From contig NZ_JACGAG010000003.1 in the NCBI RefSeq assembly GCF_014050525.1, forward strand, positions 1 through 64,000: a stretch of 64,000 nucleotides of DNA, given 5' to 3'. The translations under genes and the position numbers were made by a program. This DNA comes from Clostridium sp. cel8 (GTDB lineage: Bacteria; Bacillota; Clostridia; Clostridiales; Clostridiaceae). Every line of letters starts with the position of its first letter. The first letter of the stretch is position 1. The notes under the pieces were generated by a model that had not been told where the DNA came from, made no database searches, and saw only the letters and a program-made list of their open reading frames with translations. Below, in pieces: positions 1 to 7,912 of the stretch.

Positions 1-28
1 TTATTATAATATAAATTTTATTTATTTG

Positions 29-70
29 GGACATTTTCATCTTTCTTATACTAGGACATTATCATCTTTC
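29..70. repeat. Pair of 17-bp direct repeats, possible insertion-sequence end
   Basis: Two copies of GGACATTWTCATCTTTC lie at 29-45 and 54-70, differing at one base and spaced 25 bp start to start. From memory, IS21-family elements carry such short tandem copies close to their ends, so this may be the end of an element whose body lies left of the window. No transposase gene is visible here, so the assignment is tentative. Confidence 0.35.
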
Positions 71-105
71 AATCATATTTATATGCTATGCTATAAATAT
101 TTAAT

Positions 106-134
106 TTGACAATACTTAAATTTTATATTACAAT
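106..134 (+). promoter_or_regulatory. Sigma-A promoter for the T-box leader
   Basis: A perfect -35 TTGACA (106-111), a 17-bp spacer and a -10 TACAAT (129-134) predict a transcript start near 141, ahead of both T-boxes. A weaker alternative (TTGACG at 160-165, TAATAT at 183-188) would start closer to the first T-box. Confidence 0.65.
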
Positions 135-189
135 AAGACCAATATAACCTTTAAAAACTTTGACGGGAAATAAGTAAATATGTAATATT

Positions 190-373
190 AAAAGAGAGTG
201 ATGTTTGGTGTAAATTCACAATACTTACATATTGAATCTCATCCCTGAGTTGCAAGCTGAAATTTTAAGTAGGCTGAGCCGGTTTAAAAAGCCGTTAAAT
301 TTAAATTAAGATATCAAAATTGGATGGTATCGCGGTATTATTTCTCGCTCCAAGAGAATTAATACCGCTTTTA
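190..373 (+). promoter_or_regulatory. T-box leader 1 (uncharged-tRNA riboswitch), probably leucine
   Basis: The AGAGAG element that opens T-box stem I begins near 192. The specifier region GAATCTCATCC is near 233, and the conserved T-box core TGGATGGTATCGCGG spans about 321-335. A terminator follows: GCGGTATTA (332-340) pairs with TAATACCGC just before TTTTA, so antiterminator and terminator compete. The core base expected to face the tRNA discriminator is T, which implies A73 and excludes tRNA-Ser (G73). CTC (Leu), offset by one base from GAA, is shared with the second element, so leucine is the best guess. The core is slightly degenerate (ATGGTATCGCGG rather than GTGGTACCGCGG). Confidence 0.8.
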
Positions 374-435
374 TATTTTCTTTAAAAACAAATAAATTAA
401 AAATTATGATGAAGATAAGTAGGTATAATATATCT

Positions 436-610
436 TAAAGAGAGTGACCCTTGGTGAAAAGTCACATTTATATTATATTGAAACTCCCTTCTAAATTGCA
501 GTCTGAATTTAAAAGTAGGACAAAGCCGGTTTATCCCGTTAATGATCAATAGTGATAAATTTGGGTGGTACCGCGGCAGACCTTCGCCCCATGGTTGAGG
601 TCTATTTTTA
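436..610 (+). promoter_or_regulatory. T-box leader 2, tandem copy, probably leucine
   Basis: A second complete T-box follows about 60 bp after the first terminator. AGAGAG is near 439, the specifier region GAAACTCCC near 480, and the near-perfect core GGGTGGTACCGCGG at 563-576. A terminator hairpin follows (AGACCTT 578-584 pairing with GAGGTCT 597-603, then ATTTTTA). The variable base is again T, implying discriminator A, and CTC again sits one base after GAA. Two T-boxes in series would require uncharged tRNA at both before the MFS gene at 718 is transcribed. The leucine call is an inference. Confidence 0.85.
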
Positions 611-717
611 TACCCTTTTTTACTAAACAATTTCTATCGGCCGAAGAAATTGAGATTAAATAATATTTTTAATAATTAGAATATTGTATTTTTTTATTTT
701 ATTTGGAGGTAATTTTA

Positions 718-2061
718 ATGTCAGAAGTAAATTATATTAGCGAAAAAATGGACTATGTTCCTATATCAAAAATGCATTATAAAATTTTATGGCTTATAGG
801 TCTTGGAATATTTTTAGATGGTTTTGATGTGTATCTTGCAGGAGGTGTACTTGGATCCCTTCTCAAGAGTAACTGGTCAACAATGAGTCTCAACGCAACT
901 TTTATATCAGTCACTTTTATAGGACTTTTAATAGGTTCTCTACTTACGGGTTTCCTTGGAGACCACTTTGGACGTAAATTTTCATATCAACTCAATCTTT
1001 TAATATTTGGAGGAGCATCTCTTGTTGCATCATTCTCTCCAAATATGATATTCTTAATAGCTTGTAGAGGAATAATGGGAATTGGTCTAGGTGCTGAAAT
1101 TGTCACAGGTTATGCCTTACTTGCAGAATTTGTGCCTTCTAAAACTAGAGGAAAATGGGTTTCAATGTTATCACTTATAACAAATGTATCAACTCCTGCA
1201 GCTGCATTTTTAGGCTATCTCATAATTCCAAGATTTGGTTGGAGATGGATGTTTGTATTTGTTGGCGTATTTTCACTTATTGTATGATTTTTGAGAAAAG
1301 ATATGCCTGAATCACCAAGGTGGTACGAGGCAAATGGAATGAAAGAAGATGCTGAAAGAGTAGTTAATATATTCTATAAAAAGGCAGAAATTGAATCAGG
1401 TTATTCAATAGAACAGCCTTCTGTAGTTAGTAAAAATAACCTTATAACAAAAACTAAAGGTAAGTTTTCTGACCTATTTAGCAAAGATATGATTTCAAGA
1501 ACAATAGTAGGATGTGCTCTGCTAATTGCAGTAAATACTCTCATATACACTTTTGTAAGTTGGGCACCAACTTTTTTCCTAAGAAAAGGAATAAATATTT
1601 CTGCCTCACTTGGATATACAACAATAATGATGATCGGTGCGCCACTTGGGGCATTTATTGGAAGCTTCATAGTAGATAAAGTTGGAAGAAAATGGTCTAT
1701 AACCGCATTTCTTATTGCTGCTGGTGCACTTGGATATGCCTATGCATCTCAAGATATAATGTGGATAATACTTACAATGGGTTTCTTCTTAACTATAATG
1801 ATATATATCCTTTTAACACTTGGCCTTGCAATTTATGTGCCAGAACTTTTTCCTACAGACATAAGGCTTAGAGGATCTGGATTTTGCAACGCAGTGGGTA
1901 GACTTGCTACAATATTCAGTCTTTATGCTGTGGCATGGATACTTAAAAATTATAATACTAAAGTTGTTTTCATAGCACTTGGAATACTCCTCATAATAGT
2001 ATCTATTATAATTGCATTATTTGGAACTGAAACTAAGCAAAAATCTCTGGATGAAATTTGA
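718..2061 (+). pseudogene. MFS metabolite transporter interrupted by an in-frame TGA
   Basis: The ATG at 718 follows TTTGGAGGTAATTTTA. The frame encodes a 12-helix major facilitator of the metabolite:H+ symporter/sugar-porter type. It has the loop 2-3 motif GDHFGRKF near residue 80, the central PESPRW motif, and the loop 8-9 motif DKVGRKW. A TGA at 1285-1287 (codon 190) splits it between helix 6 and the PESPRW loop, and the same frame then continues intact to the TGA at 2059. The residue at this spot in relatives is commonly Trp (TGG), so one G-to-A change explains the stop. The downstream half could restart at TTG 1291 but has no convincing ribosome binding site. The substrate is unknown; T-box control suggests an amino acid or a related acid. 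It could be a decaying gene, a sequencing error or a readthrough case. Confidence 0.75.
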
Positions 2062-2130
2062 ATTAAGCTTTACATTATATTAACATTATAGCTATAGATT
2101 CTTAATACTTTAGGAAGAAAATATTACTAG

Positions 2131-2982
2131 ATAATAAAAATAAGGATAATTCCAAAAGCTGTAAAGAAAGGAGGCAATGTACTTAGAAACAAAAACACCA
2201 TAAATCTTCCTGAAAATACAGAGAAATCATGAAATTGGTCTGGATATGTAGTTACTCCTTCATCAAGTAGTAATATATATACAAGTGTATCTGGAAGTTG
2301 GACTGTTCCAAGTATATCTTCTTCAAATCCAAATGCATCCGCAGCCCAATGGATTGGTTTAGGAGGATATAGTTCTTCTGATCTTCTCCAAATGGGCACT
2401 ATCGAAAAACTTCAAAATGGACAAACTGTTGCAGAGGTATTTTGGGAACAGTTACCTGATTCTGCTGAAAGCATAATGACTATTCCAGTCAATTCCACAA
2501 TAAGTGTCACTATTTCAAAGGAATCAAGCCTTGTATGGAACTTGACATTCACAGTAACTACTCCAAATGGAACTACAGAAACAAAAACAATAACTAAAGA
2601 GCTTACTTCTTCCTATGAAAATGGAATTGGTACGTCTGCTGAATGGATAAATGAAGATCCTTCAAATCAGTATTCAAAACTTTTTCCTCTAGGAAACACA
2701 GGTACGGTAAAATTCCAGTCAGCAAAGGTCAATGGAAACTCTATAGATGATTCTTCAAATGTTGTCCATCCTATAGCAATGGAATATTCAAATGGTTCTA
2801 TTGCAATATATCCTTCATCCTTAGGCGCAGATGGAGAATCATTTACAACAACTACAAATACTAATCCAAATACTAATTTCAATGGCTATTCAAGACGTAT
2901 AAGACGTATAATAAATCACATAGGTAATTTCCAATTTGGAAATACAGTATCTATAAAAATATCAGCAGCATGGAAATATTAA
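2131..2982 (+). pseudogene. Glutamic peptidase (family G1, eqolisin-like), interrupted and without a start codon
   Basis: The frame reads NWSGYVV, then SGSWTVPS, AAQWIGLGGY, DLLQMGT and TSAEWINEDP. This is the order of conserved blocks in the G1 glutamic peptidases (scytalidoglutamic peptidase, Pfam Peptidase_A4), acid proteases with a Gln/Glu catalytic pair. The Gln of LLQMG and the Glu of SAEWINE match the catalytic residues and are both kept. A TGA at 2230-2232 sits two codons before the conserved Trp of NWSGY. Upstream codons 2131-2229 stay open and read like a genuine N-terminal segment, but contain no ATG, GTG or TTG; the frame is closed by TAG at 2128. An AAAGGAGG at 2167-2174 leads only into a short dead frame. 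An ATG-initiated fragment from 2392 would lack the N-terminal Trp blocks and the catalytic Gln. No signal peptide is visible. Confidence 0.7.
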
Positions 2983-3003
2983 TCCATACTGCTGATATTT
3001 TTT
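2961..3003 (+). terminator. Intrinsic terminator after the G1 peptidase gene
   Basis: The arms ATCAGCAG (from 2961) and CTGCTGAT (from 2989) form a hairpin followed by ATTTTTTATT. The left arm lies inside the last codons of the peptidase frame. Confidence 0.75.
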
Positions 3004-3170
3004 ATTGTTTACATATTGGTAGTAAAAAGTATACAGTTAAAAAATATGATATAATATACGCATATTTATTTTTAAAGTTGCATTGAGATATAATAATTTA
3101 TTCGGTTCATAAGTAATTGTTAAATATCAATTGCAAACTATAAATTAATCAAACGGGAGAGTGATTATTT

Positions 3171-4457
3171 TTGGATCCTAGCTATACATGGCAGCTAATA
3201 AGTTTAATATTATTAATTGTGCTATCAAGCTTTTTCTCAATGTCAGAAACTGCACTTATGTCTATTAACAAAATTAAATTAAAACATATGGTAGATAAAA
3301 AAGTTCCAAAATCTAAACTTGTTGAAAGCCTAATAGAGGATCCAAATAAGTTGTTAGGAGCAATTCTAATAGGAAACAACATTGTTAACATAGCAGCATC
3401 ATCACTAGCTACAGTTATTGCAACAAAAATTTTTAAAAACAGTGGTATAGCTATCTCTACAGGAATAATGACTATACTTGTTCTTATATTTGGAGAAATA
3501 ACCCCAAAATCTATTGCAAAGCAAAAATCAGAACAAGTATCTTTAATGGTTGCAAAACCTATTAAGCTTACTGTTATTATCTTTAGACCATTTGTATATA
3601 TCTTCACAAATATTTCACATGTTTTTATTAAATTATTTGGTGCAGATCCAGATGCAACTGAACCATTTATAACAGAAGAAGAATTAAAGACAATGGTTGA
3701 TGTAAGTGAAGAATCCGGTGTTCTTGAAAATATTGAAAAAGAAATGATATTTAATATATTCGATTTTGCAGATCTTCAAATAAAAGATGTTATGGTACAG
3801 AGAGTAGATATTAGTGCAATCGACAGCGAGGCTACCTATGACGAAGTTATGGATGAAATAAAAAGCAAGCAATTCTCAAGGATACCTGTTTACAGTGAAA
3901 CAATTGATAATATAATTGGTATAATAAATGTTAAAGATTTTGTTATGGTAGAGAATATTAGGGAGGACTTTTCAATAGACAAATACATGAGGGAAGCCTA
4001 CTATACATTCGAATTTAAAAAGATTATTGAAGTATTTAAAGAAATGAAAAAAACTCGTAATCACATTGCAATAGTATTAGATGAATATGGTGGAACTGTA
4101 GGACTTGTTACAATTGAAGATCTTTTAGAAGAAATAGTGGGTGAAATAGAAGATGAATATGATACAGAGAATAACTCAATAAAATTTATTAAAGATAATG
4201 AATACATAGTTGATGGAAGCACTAGAATTCATGATATCGCCGAACTTCTCAATGTGAATATTGATTTAGAGGAATTTGATTCAGTTGGTGGTCTTATGAT
4301 TGGTAAGCTTGGGAGAATACCTGAAGAAAAAGAAAAAACTGAAATTAACAATATTACATTTATTGCAGAAGAAGTAGGAAAAAATAGAATTAAAAAAATA
4401 AGACTTATAACTCATTTTAAAAACAGTAGAGAAAACAATGACCAAAATGATATTTAG
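3171..4457 (+). CDS. CNNM/HlyC-CorC family membrane protein with CBS pair
   Basis: This 428-residue protein starts at TTG 3171 behind GGGAGAG. Residues 1-190 form a DUF21/CNNM membrane domain with about four hydrophobic segments and the family motif [10 protein letters not shown] near residue 22. A tandem CBS pair follows (about 205-325, including [10 protein letters not shown] and [30 protein letters not shown] split over its end). A CorC/HlyC C-terminal domain covers about 345-420 ([26 protein letters not shown]). The family is usually named hemolysin-like, but characterised members act in Mg2+ or Co2+ efflux and ion homeostasis, with CBS domains sensing nucleotides. The gene stands alone and is intact, unlike its two upstream neighbours. 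Confidence 0.9.
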   Translation: MDPSYTWQLISLILLIVLSSFFSMSETALMSINKIKLKHMVDKKVPKSKLVESLIEDPNKLLGAILIGNNIVNIAASSLATVIATKIFKNSGIAISTGIMTILVLIFGEITPKSIAKQKSEQVSLMVAKPIKLTVIIFRPFVYIFTNISHVFIKLFGADPDATEPFITEEELKTMVDVSEESGVLENIEKEMIFNIFDFADLQIKDVMVQRVDISAIDSEATYDEVMDEIKSKQFSRIPVYSETIDNIIGIINVKDFVMVENIREDFSIDKYMREAYYTFEFKKIIEVFKEMKKTRNHIAIVLDEYGGTVGLVTIEDLLEEIVGEIEDEYDTENNSIKFIKDNEYIVDGSTRIHDIAELLNVNIDLEEFDSVGGLMIGKLGRIPEEKEKTEINNITFIAEEVGKNRIKKIRLITHFKNSRENNDQNDI

Positions 4458-4487
4458 GTAAAAATTTAATTATGCAAAACTACATAA

Positions 4488-4534
4488 ACATTAGCATGAT
4501 GAATTAATATATTCATGCTGCTGATGTTTTTTGT
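4488..4534 (+). terminator. Intrinsic terminator after the CNNM gene
   Basis: An imperfect hairpin (ACATTAGCATGA against TCATGCTGCTGATGT) is followed by TTTTTTG. The stem has a small bulge. Confidence 0.6.
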
Positions 4535-4619
4535 AGTTTTATAAGTATCATGTATTCAGCTATTCAATTAAATACATCTCATGTTGAGGTTCAACAGGAA
4601 ATATTATTTGCATCTACAA

Positions 4620-5772
4620 TCATTGAATATTTGTTGTTATTCCCACTTTCGCATTTATATTCCTATTGTATACTTCTAATCCATAAAAATAACTTCCATA
4701 ACTTGTGTTTATATTCATAGGATACATATTTTCACTATATACTTTATTAACGCCATTTACCATGTCTTTTTCTATATTTGATTTGTTAACTTTTAAGAGA
4801 TTACTTATCTCTGCTAGACCTTCTATTAAACTATCTTGCATATTACTTATAATCGATGAATTATCTGATAAAATAGGCAATCCATATTCATAAAAAGCAT
4901 TAGTGGTTTGTTTTGATAAATCATTAAAATTATTCATAAATAATGAAATCTTATTTTCTTCTTTATCAAAATTTATCCCCACATTTGTATTACCAGATTT
5001 AATAAGAAACATTTTCTCTATATTATTTTTATAGCCTTCTCTATCTACTTCTATTTTATCTATATCATCTTTATCAATATTAGATATAAATATTTTAATT
5101 TTAGTAGCATATTTAGGACCTACAAAATTATAAAAATCATTTATTGTAAGAGTACTATTATCAGAAATATCATTTGCACTATCATCAGTAGAATTATTTA
5201 TATTATCATTTATTATATTATTAGCAATAATATTACTTATAACTCCAGTTTGACCAAGAATAATCACTTTCTTTACCATGCTTTTATTTTCTGCTATTGT
5301 TGTTGCAGCCCATCCATATTTATTATTATCAACTAATATTATAGGATTATTATTTAATGCTGATATTGTAATTTATAAGCAAGATTTTTAGCTTCTGTAA
5401 TTTGGTTGTTTATATATAACGTTAAGCTTTCATTACCTTTATCTCTAGCTTTATCATACCTTTTTTTATCTTCAGGTATAACTTGTTTTAAATCATTATA
5501 TGCATTTAAATAATCTTTTTTATTAAAAAAATCCATTCCATTAATAAAATTTTCATATGATGAATTCATTTTATTACATAACTTTATTTTATTTTTAATC
5601 TCATCATCATTTTTATATTTCAACGCAGTTATTATACGATGTTATTGCTTTATAAAATTCATCATTTTTATAGTGATTTTCTGCTTGTAGAACATTACTA
5701 TGAAATTTTTTATTATTTAAATACATGTTATATTTACAGATTCCTTCTAAAAAATTGTTTTATTCTATCCAT
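4620..5772 (-). pseudogene. Frameshifted TPR-like protein with a cell-wall-binding-like C-terminal part
   Basis: An ATG at 5772 sits behind AAAGGAGAAATTTGC and opens MDRIKQ, but the frame dies after 12 codons. Reading across three frames gives a continuous-looking product. First comes FLEGICKYNMYLNNK and a TPR-like segment (AENHYKNDEFYKAITSYNNC, about 5710-5615). The next frame (5623-5354) holds another TPR-like repeat (FFNKKDYLNAYNDLKQVIPED). The last frame runs from about 5350 to 4620, with NNPIILVDNNKYGW and VKKVIILGQTGVIS resembling the end of a CWB2 cell-wall-binding repeat, followed by about 170 residues I do not recognise. The first shift is next to a run of six T. It may be a decayed surface or regulatory protein; sequencing error at homopolymers could explain only part of the damage. 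The ATG-started fragments 5279-4620 and 5623-5354 are probably not separate genes. Confidence 0.55.
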
Positions 5773-5944
5773 GCAAATTTCTCCTTTTTTTATATTGATT
5801 AACACTTTATTCATATAATATCTATATTTCTACATAATTCAGTAAAATCCTGCCAACATATAAAATATTCTTAATATATATTTTATATAAAATTATAAAA
5901 CTTCCATAAATCACACTTAATTAATCTAATTTATGTAAATTCCT

Positions 5945-7777
5945 TCAAATATTAGGATTATATTTTAAAATTTCTCTAATAAATCTAGATATATTCTTTT
6001 TCTTTCCCCTTACACTTTCTACAGAATATAGGTGCAAGTTATCTATAGCTCTAGTAATTCCAACGTAAAAAAGCCGTCTTTCCTCTTCAAGAGAATCTTC
6101 AATGCTATTTGCATGTGGTATTATTTCTTCGTCGCAGTTTATTATAAATACATTCTTAAATTCCATGCCTTTAACACCGTGAATAGTGCTTAATATTATC
6201 CCTTCTCCAGCTTTTCTTCCTTCCTCAACCTTACTTGAAAACTCTTCTACATATTTAAGTAATTCATCTATATTGTTAAACCTTATACAAACTCTTCTAA
6301 ATTCATCTAGAACATGTTTAAGCTGCCTCATTTTACAAGAGCTATTTTTGCAATAGCTTTTAATGTATTTTATATATCCAATTCTGTAAACTATAAAGTC
6401 TACTGCATCATAAAGAGATAGTCTTTTTAATTTAGATACATTTCTTTTTAACTTTTTCATCTTCCTAATTTGAGATACTGAAATCTCCCCTATTCTACTG
6501 AATTTATCGAAACAATTTTCCTTTGCATAATCATTTTTCATCCTATTTATATTTACCTTACTTATATATCTAAAAGGCCTATTTATAATTCTACTAAAGC
6601 TTTCCATATCATATTCATCAATTGAGAGTTTAAAATATGCAATAATATCTCTACATATAAAATGATTAAAAAAATTATATCCTTCATCTAAAAATCTAAA
6701 TTTTATATTTTTCTGTAAAAAACTGTCTATTATATCTCTTGACTGTAAATTAGTCCTATATAAAACTGCAATATCGGAATCAGTGTACATTTTAGATGTA
6801 ACAATAGATCTTATTTTAGATGACATATATTCCGCTTCTTCATATTCATCTTTAAAGGTAGTAATTTCTATTTTTCCATTTTCACTTTTACATGATTTTA
6901 TAATCTTCTGATTTCTATTTTTATTATTAATTATAAGTACTTTTGAAAGTTCAACTATATTTTTTACACTTCTATAATTCACATCAAGAAAGAGCTTTTT
7001 TCCTCCATTAAAATATTTATCAAAGTTTACAATACAATTTGGATTTGATCCTCTAAATCCATAAATACACTGATCTTCATCACCTACAGCAAATATTGAA
7101 TTTCCCTGTGATATCAATTTTAAAAGTTCTATTTGAAGATCATCAGAGTCCTGAAATTCATCTACAAGTATGTACCTAAATGTATTTCTACAATATTTTA
7201 AAACAGCTTTATTCTTTAATAAAAGCTCTTTTGCTCCAAATTGCAAATCATCAAAATCCATAAGATTCCTCTTATTTTTATACTCCTCATATGCATAAAA
7301 GCACTTTTTAAAAACGCTTTTATCAATTCTGCTTCTAAAATAATCTATACTTTTATTACTTGTCTTAAACCGTGATATATCATTTAAAACGCATCTTACA
7401 TTTTCATCATCTAATGAATCTACATATAAACTTAAAGTTTCTTTTATAATGGATATGGACTTTTTTTCATCTATTATATTTATCTTATTTTTATAGTAAC
7501 GGATTAGTATTCTATAAAACAAAGAGTGAAATGTACTAAAATAAGGTACTTTTCTATTACCTTTTGATATTTTGATGTATCTATCTTTCATGTTTAACGC
7601 TGCTGCTTTTGTAAAAGTTATTACCAATATATTATTTGGATCAACTCCCCTATTATAGACTAAATTCAAAATTCTATTTATAATAACTGTTGTCTTTCCA
7701 GAACCTGGAGGTGCACAAATAACTACACTATTATAATTTGTATAAACAGCTTTCTTTTGATTTCTATCAAGCTCCAT
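5945..7777 (-). CDS. UvrD/PcrA-like superfamily 1 DNA helicase, short form
   Basis: This 610-residue protein is an ATP-dependent 3'-5' DNA helicase of the UvrD/Rep/PcrA family. Motifs in order are Walker A APPGSGKTT near residue 25, FTKAAA (Ia), VDEFQDSDDLQ (II), AVGDEDQCIYGFRGS (III), VNYRS (IV), STIHGVKGMEFKNVFI (V) and RRLFYVGITRA (VI). It ends about 25 residues after motif VI, so it lacks the C-terminal tail through which PcrA (about 730 residues) binds RNA polymerase. The start chosen is ATG 7777, preceded by AAAAGGAAGGCATACT, rather than an upstream ATG without a ribosome binding site. It stands alone and diverges from pncB. It is probably a second helicase beside a full-length PcrA elsewhere; its role is unknown. 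Confidence 0.88.
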   Translation of the reverse strand: MELDRNQKKAVYTNYNSVVICAPPGSGKTTVIINRILNLVYNRGVDPNNILVITFTKAAALNMKDRYIKISKGNRKVPYFSTFHSLFYRILIRYYKNKINIIDEKKSISIIKETLSLYVDSLDDENVRCVLNDISRFKTSNKSIDYFRSRIDKSVFKKCFYAYEEYKNKRNLMDFDDLQFGAKELLLKNKAVLKYCRNTFRYILVDEFQDSDDLQIELLKLISQGNSIFAVGDEDQCIYGFRGSNPNCIVNFDKYFNGGKKLFLDVNYRSVKNIVELSKVLIINNKNRNQKIIKSCKSENGKIEITTFKDEYEEAEYMSSKIRSIVTSKMYTDSDIAVLYRTNLQSRDIIDSFLQKNIKFRFLDEGYNFFNHFICRDIIAYFKLSIDEYDMESFSRIINRPFRYISKVNINRMKNDYAKENCFDKFSRIGEISVSQIRKMKKLKRNVSKLKRLSLYDAVDFIVYRIGYIKYIKSYCKNSSCKMRQLKHVLDEFRRVCIRFNNIDELLKYVEEFSSKVEEGRKAGEGIILSTIHGVKGMEFKNVFIINCDEEIIPHANSIEDSLEEERRLFYVGITRAIDNLHLYSVESVRGKKKNISRFIREILKYNPNI

Positions 7778-7820
7778 AGTATGCCTTCCTTTTATAAATT
7801 TATTCAACTAAAATGTTATT

Positions 7821-7850
7821 ATTGTAATACTCCTAGTAAAGTATTACAAT
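7821..7850. promoter_or_regulatory. Self-symmetric bidirectional promoter between the helicase gene and pncB
   Basis: A perfect inverted repeat, ATTGTAATAC (7821-7830) and GTATTACAAT (7841-7850), is spaced by 10 bp. On the plus strand it reads -35 TTGTAA (7822-7827), 17 bp, -10 TACAAT (7845-7850). Because the element is its own reverse complement, the minus strand reads exactly the same promoter. Predicted starts are near 7857 (+) and 7814 (-). It could instead, or also, be an operator for an NAD-responsive repressor of pncB. Confidence 0.55.
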
Positions 7851-7912
7851 GTGTATATACATAATTATGGTCATATTAACTACAACCAAAACACAATAGA
7901 GGAGATTTTATT

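Noticed and set aside
1285-1287. TGA in the MFS gene as a selenocysteine codon
   Set aside because: The site aligns with a Trp position in a membrane helix end, not a redox centre, and no hairpin of the bacterial SECIS type is evident just downstream.
2127-2399. Minus-strand open frame over the peptidase gene
   Set aside because: It is the antisense of a frame with clear G1 peptidase motifs and has no recognisable content or RBS.
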